The translations under genes were made by a program, and so were the position numbers. DNA of 55,622 nt from Lachnospiraceae bacterium. GTDB lineage: Bacteria; Bacillota; Clostridia; Lachnospirales; Lachnospiraceae. The notes under the pieces are model-generated. The model was not told the origin of the DNA. It ran no database searches and saw only the letters and a program-made list of their open reading frames with translations. Below are positions 50,624-55,622 of this stretch, one piece after another. Position 1 is the first letter of the stretch; every line of letters begins with the position of its first letter. The stretch covers positions 1-55,622 of the forward strand of contig JABZIV010000011.1 in assembly GCA_015258095.1 (NCBI GenBank). Reading direction: 5' to 3'.

Positions 50624-53023
50624 TTACACAATTCCCTTTAAGATACCCAAAGGAAACGGCTCCCCTACCGGTTCTTTCTCCAAGTCGCGGAGCGCGAAGT
50701 TTGCCTTTCTGAGCGTGAGCGCCGGATTGTAATACGGATCTCCCTTTCGTAAAATCATGTGCCAGATCTTTCCCAAGGTAACAATCTCCGAATTAAAGCG
50801 CTTCACCTTCTCCGGATTATCCTCCAGTCCTCTGGACTTCGATTCATAGTGTGTAAAGAGCGCATACGGCGTATAGACAACTCTTTTACCGAGGGCGCGC
50901 ACTTTCAGGCAGAAGTCCACATCATTAAAGGCTACCGCAAGTTCTTCCCGGAACCCGCCGACTTCCAGAAAGCACTTTCGTTTCGTAAGAAGAACCGCTG
51001 CCGTAACAGCGGAGTAATTCTGAATGCATTCCGCTCTGTGCATATAGGTCTGTTCCGTCTCATGAAGGCCGATAAAGCTTGCCCCGGCAATCCCGCCAAA
51101 GCCCATCACGACTCCGCCATGCTGAATCAGATGATCCGGATAGAGCAGTCTCGCCCCGCAGATACCGATTTCCGGATCCTCAACATATTGCAGCATTTCT
51201 TCCACGGAATGCTCTCCGAGCATCTCGATATCGTTATTCATAAAGAGGAGATAGTCTCCATGGCTGAAACCTACTCCGAAATTATTGATGGCGGAATAGT
51301 TGAACTCTCTCTCCCAGTGCACCACACGGACGGCTTTCTTCTTGAAATCTCCGTAAAGGGCAGGAAACTCTTTTTGTATTTCCTCATAGTAAGAAAAGGT
51401 CTCCTTTTCCTCGGAATTGTTCTCCACCACAATCACTTCCAGATAGGGATAGCTTCCCTTAAACAGGGAACGAATGGCCTGATCCAGGTCCTTCACATGA
51501 TCTTTGTTCGGAATAATCACGGAAACGAGCGGAAGCTCTCCCTGCTCTTCTATCCTAAAATGCGGATGATAGTATCCATAGGTAATACCGCGTTCCACAT
51601 TCCGAATCGGCCGCCCGATCCGCTTATAGTGGTCAAAGACCGCACGTTCTCCTGCCGTGAAAGCATAGAGCTTCGCTTCCGGATTCTGTGCAGTGGAAAG
51701 CTGATGGGAACGCCAGTGATAAAGCACCTTCGGAATATGAACGATAGTAGAAGAGGTAAACAGCGCCTCTTCCCGTTCCTTCTCCGCCTCTTTCGAAAGC
51801 CCCTCTTCTTTCTCTATCTTCTCCGCTGCTTCAGAAAGGCGAAGGATGAGGTCATAATCCTGCGCACCGTCATACCCCTTCCGCTCATAGCGCTTCTCCC
51901 CCGTTTCATCCACTTCGGCGACGCTTTCCAGGAGACTTCGTTTTGCAATAAGGAGATGACAGATGTAATTTACTGCCGTAAGAAACTCCGGACTGTAGTC
52001 CGGCTTAAAGTTCGGTTCGAAGTAATACGCAGATGCAAAATCGATCTTATCCTCATCACTGTAAAGGAGCTCCGCTTCGGGATGGGCATCGATTGCAGTT
52101 ACAACCTCATAAAGAGCATTCGGCGCGAGTTCATCGTCGTGGTCGGAGAAAACGATGAAATCTCCTTCCGCCATACGAATCGCCCGGTTTGTGTTGCCGG
52201 AGATGCCCTCATTTTCCTCTAAGACCTGAAAACGGATCCGATGATCGCGCTGACTATACTCTTCCAGCACTTCCTTCGGGCTCTTCTTCCCGATTTCTTT
52301 ATGAAAAGTCTGGTAATCGGAAGCATCCGCGAGGCAGACCTCAAAATGCGGATAGGTCTGCGCCAGAATGCTGTCCAGAAGCCTTCTTAAAAACTCCTCT
52401 TTGGGGCGATATACCGGAATCACAAAGGAAAAGAAGACGGGACTGTCGGAAAAGCGGTTTCCCCTGCTGATTTCCCGCTGTCTTTCCAGTTCCTCTTCTG
52501 TCGGACGAACTCTTCTCTGCCACTCGTTATAGTCGTACTCTTCCTCTATACTCCTTAACTTACGTACCGTCTTATGGAAGAGTGCGGAAAGTCCGCCCTT
52601 TCGCACGGTATCTTTGATTGCTTCCACTGTTTCCCACTGAAAAAGTGCACGAAGCTTATCCCATTTCTTACGGGAACGAGAGTTGAAACGCTCAATCTTT
52701 TCATCATTAAAGAGGAAGGTTCTCCTCTGTCCCTCCGTCTCCAGCGTAAGGACTACTTCCTCCTGCTCTCCGAAAGCGTAAGGAACATTAACGGCAAAGC
52801 CGAGCCGTCTCGAAATTCCCTTTCCGTGCTCTTTTTCATAGTTCGGAAAATACGCCTCTATCACCGTTTCCCGTTCCACTTCTTCAATGAAAATCTCTTT
52901 TATTTCTTCGTCTTTCCCGAACGCTTCTATCTTCACCGGACTCTCCGGGTCTTTCCCGAACGCCCAGCCTTGAATATGTAACTTTCCCTCTCTTACTAAG
53001 GCGATATCTATCTTTGCTCTCAT
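50624..53023 (-). CDS. Two-domain family 2 glycosyltransferase
   Basis: A 799-residue protein with an N-terminal beta-rich domain (about 1-120), then a first GT-A domain from about 194 (FFSFVIPVYRPKEEFLRRLL, with VFSDHDDELAPNAL as the nucleotide-sugar DxD region) and a second from about 496 (LVSVIIPNKDHVKDLDQAI, with LLFMNNDIEML). Two GT2 domains in one chain are usual for enzymes that build rhamnan or other repeat polysaccharides. No membrane helix is seen. It belongs to the polysaccharide cluster at the right of the window. Sugar specificity is not predictable. Confidence 0.9.
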   Translation of the reverse strand: MRAKIDIALVREGKLHIQGWAFGKDPESPVKIEAFGKDEEIKEIFIEEVERETVIEAYFPNYEKEHGKGISRRLGFAVNVPYAFGEQEEVVLTLETEGQRRTFLFNDEKIERFNSRSRKKWDKLRALFQWETVEAIKDTVRKGGLSALFHKTVRKLRSIEEEYDYNEWQRRVRPTEEELERQREISRGNRFSDSPVFFSFVIPVYRPKEEFLRRLLDSILAQTYPHFEVCLADASDYQTFHKEIGKKSPKEVLEEYSQRDHRIRFQVLEENEGISGNTNRAIRMAEGDFIVFSDHDDELAPNALYEVVTAIDAHPEAELLYSDEDKIDFASAYYFEPNFKPDYSPEFLTAVNYICHLLIAKRSLLESVAEVDETGEKRYERKGYDGAQDYDLILRLSEAAEKIEKEEGLSKEAEKEREEALFTSSTIVHIPKVLYHWRSHQLSTAQNPEAKLYAFTAGERAVFDHYKRIGRPIRNVERGITYGYYHPHFRIEEQGELPLVSVIIPNKDHVKDLDQAIRSLFKGSYPYLEVIVVENNSEEKETFSYYEEIQKEFPALYGDFKKKAVRVVHWEREFNYSAINNFGVGFSHGDYLLFMNNDIEMLGEHSVEEMLQYVEDPEIGICGARLLYPDHLIQHGGVVMGFGGIAGASFIGLHETEQTYMHRAECIQNYSAVTAAVLLTKRKCFLEVGGFREELAVAFNDVDFCLKVRALGKRVVYTPYALFTHYESKSRGLEDNPEKVKRFNSEIVTLGKIWHMILRKGDPYYNPALTLRKANFALRDLEKEPVGEPFPLGILKGIV

Positions 53024-53037
53024 ACTCTTCCCTTTAT

Positions 53038-53136
53038 TTTTCTGTTCTATTTTTCTGTTCTATTTTTTTGTTCTATTCCTTTTTTTGTTCTGTTTCTCTT
53101 TTGTTCTGTTTCTTTCCCGTTCTATTTCTGTTCTTT
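53038..53136. repeat. Tandem 13-bp-like repeat between the two glycosyltransferase genes
   Basis: About eight degenerate units of the form (A)nTAGAACAG or AACAGAA on the minus strand. They start within the last codons of the upstream gene, run through its stop codon (53122-53124) and end at the ribosome site of the next gene. Confidence 0.8.
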
Positions 53137-54096
53137 TCGCTCTTCCTCTTTCTTCTCTTCCGGAAAGTTCAGCCGCTCTTCCTCCACTACCAGGGGTCTT
53201 TTCATTACTCGTTGGTTAATCGAGAGGATATATTCTCCGAGAAGACCGACAAAGAAGATCTGAACGGAGCCGAGGAACAGCATCCCGATCAGCATCGGTG
53301 CCATCCCTGCCGGAAAACGATCCCACCAGATGAGTTTCATCACGAGATAAAGGAGTCCGACCAGCATACTGAGAGCGGCAAAAACAGCGCCGAAAAAAAC
53401 GGCAAGGCGCAGGCCGACCTTGGTATAGCTGGTAAAGCTGAGCATGGCGGCATCATATAAAGTATAAAAATTGTTGTGGGTACTTCCCGCTCTTCTCTTC
53501 GGCTGCGTATAGGGAATCTCTTTTCTCCGATACCCGAGCTCCGCAACAATCCCGCGAAGAAACGGGGTCGGATCATCCAGAGAACGCATGACTTCGATAA
53601 AACTGTGGTCATACAAACCAAATCCCGTAAACTGACTGATCTGATCCACCGAAGACATCTTCCGAATCAACTTATAGTAGATGCCCCGTAAGGTATACAT
53701 GAGCTTCGACTCTTTACTGCGCGTTTTCACCCCGATGACTATGCGATAGCCTTCTTCCCACGCCTCCACGAAACGCGGAATCATCTCCACCGGATCCTGA
53801 AAATCCGCCGCCATAAGAATGGTTGCGTCTCCCGTGCTTTTCAGCATGCCATAATAGGGGGAATTAAACTGACCGAAGTTCTTGGCATTAAAAATCGCTT
53901 TTACCCCTTTGTCCTCTTTACAAAGTTCTCTCAACTTCTCTCTGGTTTTGTCCTGGGAATCATTGTCGATGAACAAGAGCTCATAATCATAGTCTGTAAG
54001 CTTCTCCCGGAAACAGCTGCGTAAAGCATCGGCAAGCGGAAGAACATTTTCCTCTTCGTTATAACAGGGAATCACAATACTGATGGTTTTCTTCAA
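53122..54096 (-). CDS. Membrane-bound family 2 glycosyltransferase (GtrB/DPM-like)
   Basis: A 324-residue enzyme that probably moves a sugar to a polyprenyl-phosphate carrier. The GT-A domain has SIVIPCYNEEENVLPLADAL, LLFIDNDSQDKTREKL and AADFQDPVEMI (DxD-like); QFTGFGLYDHSFIEVM and KRRAGSTHNNFYTL are typical of GtrB-type proteins. Two membrane helices follow (about 230-255 and 265-290). The TTG start at 54096 has AAAGGG upstream. The C-terminus is a Glu/Lys run encoded by repeat DNA. Confidence 0.92.
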   Translation of the reverse strand: MKKTISIVIPCYNEEENVLPLADALRSCFREKLTDYDYELLFIDNDSQDKTREKLRELCKEDKGVKAIFNAKNFGQFNSPYYGMLKSTGDATILMAADFQDPVEMIPRFVEAWEEGYRIVIGVKTRSKESKLMYTLRGIYYKLIRKMSSVDQISQFTGFGLYDHSFIEVMRSLDDPTPFLRGIVAELGYRRKEIPYTQPKRRAGSTHNNFYTLYDAAMLSFTSYTKVGLRLAVFFGAVFAALSMLVGLLYLVMKLIWWDRFPAGMAPMLIGMLFLGSVQIFFVGLLGEYILSINQRVMKRPLVVEEERLNFPEEKKEEERKEQK

Positions 54097-54111
54097 AATA
54101 CGCCCTTTCTT

Positions 54112-55314
54112 TTATGCTAAATCGGTATACACAAGTACCTTGACTGCACGTCTCGACTTCATATCATACAGTGCCGCTTCGATATTTTCCAGACCGTGAT
54201 AGCTTTTCGTAAACATCTCTCTCGGATGAAAATGCTTTGCGAGGCAGGTCTGCATCACCTTCTCCAGATGTCCCCTTCCTCCTCTTGACAAAGAAAAGAC
54301 AAAGCGCTTTCCTGCCATCCCCTTTCCCAGAGAGAACTTCGGCAGAAGGATCCCGTCGATTGCTTTCTTCTCCACTTCCTTTCCTCCTACTCTGTAGTAG
54401 AAAGGCTGTCCGGAAAGCTCCTCTTCGACCATCCCTTCCTCCGCGGCAAAGTACGCTACATTGCTCACAATCCCTGTGCCATACCGTACCATATCCGAAG
54501 CCATGCAAAGCGCATACTCATCTCCGCCGCAGACAAGCACCCGGTCAACTCCCTTTCCTCCCGTTCTCTCCAACACTCTATTCACAACGGAAGAGTTCGT
54601 GGAATTCGCGAGGGGATGCTTTCCTTCCGGAAGCTCCGCTTTCAGCTCCTTATAATCCAGAACTTCCACCGGACAATCCTCCGTTCCGAAGGACTCTGCC
54701 AGTCTCTTGTTCTCTTCCCTACTCCCCACGGCGAAGATTTGCCGTGCGCCGAGGCACTGCGCCGCAAAGATAGCGGCAAGCCCGATTGCGCCGATACCGA
54801 GGACACAAACGGTATTTCCTGCCTTGACTGCCCCTTCTTCCGCCGCTGTAAAGCCGGTTTGCAGAACATCCGTGCAAAGTAGGGCGTCTTCTAAGGAGAG
54901 TCCTTCCGGTATCTTTCCGCAATTCTTATCCGCGTGAGGAAGGTAGAAACAGTCTTGGAAAGCCCCGTCTATCGACTTTCCAAGCAGATGCCCGGAGAAA
55001 GGATATCCGGCGTGCGCCTCATTTTCCCGGACTTCTGGATCGTCCCAGTTCGGGGTAATCGCAGAGACGGCAACCACTTCTCCGACGGAAAAGTCCTTTA
55101 CAGCCGAGCCTGTTTTAACGATTTTCCCCACGCACTCATGCCCGAGCGTCAGATTTTTCTTCTTCGGAGAACCCTGCCAGATGGTGTGAACATCACTGGT
55201 ACAGGGTGCGAGAAGCAACGGCTCAATCAATACCCCGTGTTCCTCTTCCAGAACCGGGGGTTCCTTCTCGACCCAGCTGACCTTTCCTCTTCCTTCCAGT
55301 ACAAATGCTTTCAC
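54112..55314 (-). CDS. Zinc-dependent medium-chain dehydrogenase
   Basis: A 400-residue MDR enzyme resembling NADP-dependent secondary alcohol dehydrogenases: VSWVEKEPP and LAPCTSDVHT (zinc ligand Cys38), LGHECVGKIV (His59, Glu60), VSAITPNWDDPEV, then the Rossmann motif CVLGIGAIGLAAIFAAQ. It is about 50 residues longer than those enzymes. GTG start behind GGGAG. It lies 15 nt upstream of a glycosyltransferase gene, so a sugar or polyol phosphate may be the real substrate here; TarJ-like reductases are also MDR proteins. This is inference only. Confidence 0.85.
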   Translation of the reverse strand: MKAFVLEGRGKVSWVEKEPPVLEEEHGVLIEPLLLAPCTSDVHTIWQGSPKKKNLTLGHECVGKIVKTGSAVKDFSVGEVVAVSAITPNWDDPEVRENEAHAGYPFSGHLLGKSIDGAFQDCFYLPHADKNCGKIPEGLSLEDALLCTDVLQTGFTAAEEGAVKAGNTVCVLGIGAIGLAAIFAAQCLGARQIFAVGSREENKRLAESFGTEDCPVEVLDYKELKAELPEGKHPLANSTNSSVVNRVLERTGGKGVDRVLVCGGDEYALCMASDMVRYGTGIVSNVAYFAAEEGMVEEELSGQPFYYRVGGKEVEKKAIDGILLPKFSLGKGMAGKRFVFSLSRGGRGHLEKVMQTCLAKHFHPREMFTKSYHGLENIEAALYDMKSRRAVKVLVYTDLA

Positions 55315-55388
55315 GGCTTCTCCCTTCTCCTCGAAATCCGGCTTCCCTTTTCTTTAGGAGGACTACGTAATTCATTCTCTTCTTCTCT

Positions 55389-55622
55389 TTAGGCGAGTTC
55401 CGTTATCCGTTCTCCCCTTAGAGCAAGAATCCTTGGTTTGGGCTGAAAATCCCTTCGGATAATGCCCGCAATCTCTTCCGTATATCCCGGCGCTACAATC
55501 AGAACCTCTTCCACCGGCTCTTCCCGGAAATGCTCCGGGGAAACAATCCGAATATGGGAGGCAGGGCTGAAACGCCCCTGCTTAAAGGGAGCGGAATCGA
55601 TAATATAGGAAACGGCATACTG
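55389..55622 (-). CDS. C-terminal end of a C-methyltransferase-like protein (5' end outside window)
   Basis: The frame is open from the right window edge to a TAA at 55389-55391, 77 residues. The segment IIDSAPFKQGRFSPASHIRI, with VSPEHFREEPVEEVLIVAPGYTEEI, matches the C-terminal domain of sugar C-methyltransferases, where the usual form is D.SP.KQG...P..HI.I..PE....PD.vlI.pWN. Such enzymes methylate nucleotide sugars for polysaccharides or secondary metabolites, which fits the neighbouring glycosyltransferases. Only the end is visible, so the call is tentative. Confidence 0.65.
   Translation of the reverse strand, partial: QYAVSYIIDSAPFKQGRFSPASHIRIVSPEHFREEPVEEVLIVAPGYTEEIAGIIRRDFQPKPRILALRGERITELA

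Noticed and set aside
50759..52222. A 487-codon open frame opposite the two-domain glycosyltransferase
   Set aside because: The minus-strand gene has two intact GT2 domains; the opposite frame shows no domain and no start signals.

Overview
The window reads as chromosomal DNA of a low-to-mid GC anaerobic Firmicute, most likely a Lachnospiraceae-type Clostridium (inference). The reasons are a clostridial pyrimidine operon with both PyrI and the PyrK/PyrD-1B pair, Lachnospiraceae-style surface proteins ending in a TGD sorting motif, a YedE/TusA/DUF3343 selenium-sulfur cluster, and strong AGGAGG ribosome sites with frequent GTG and TTG starts. Most genes lie on the minus strand. There are no rRNA or tRNA genes, no CRISPR array, no phage and no intact insertion sequence.

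Layout. 1-4.4 kb: the end of a sugar-type ABC binding lipoprotein, an AlaX-type tRNA editing protein and 4-alpha-glucanotransferase. 4.4-10.6 kb: a pyrimidine operon read leftward from a consensus promoter (pyrC-pyrK-pyrD-pyrF-pyrE-pyrB-pyrI, then a terminator). 10.7-13.8 kb: an AraC regulator coupled to an orphan HicB, glutathione peroxidase and RsmI. 13.8-22.4 kb: one 2,870-residue wall-anchored adhesin with CnaB-type domains. 22.4-23.1 kb: a gene-free stretch that holds what looks like a self-contained structured RNA of about 218 nt. 23.1-28.4 kb: a DUF1858 protein, MecA, DnaB, ribosomal protein L9 and the c-di-AMP phosphodiesterase GdpP.

28.5-40.1 kb: a small secreted protein, a Wzz-like membrane protein, a purine salvage group (guanine deaminase, NCS2 permease and a divergent adenine-deaminase-like protein), a DUF898-like membrane protein, the YedE-TusA-DUF3343 cluster and a second wall-anchored surface protein. 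40.2-44.4 kb: a ferric-iron/polyamine-type ABC importer (ATPase, fused permease, binding protein) with hairpin-bearing tandem repeats before the binding-protein gene. 44.5-50.6 kb: DUF1294, a small unknown membrane protein, histidine phosphatase, FAD oxidoreductase, class II aldolase, EamA exporter and M3 oligoendopeptidase. 50.6-55.6 kb: a polysaccharide-type cluster (two glycosyltransferases, a zinc dehydrogenase and the end of a C-methyltransferase-like gene).

The observations most worth following are the candidate structured RNA at 22667-22884; a recurring pattern in which the 3' end of a gene, stop codon included, is tandemly duplicated (exactly 38 bp period at two gene ends and at a third, intergenic locus); the adenine-deaminase-like protein that has lost family motifs; and the repeated hairpins inside the ABC importer operon. 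All calls come from reading the sequence; no database search was run.
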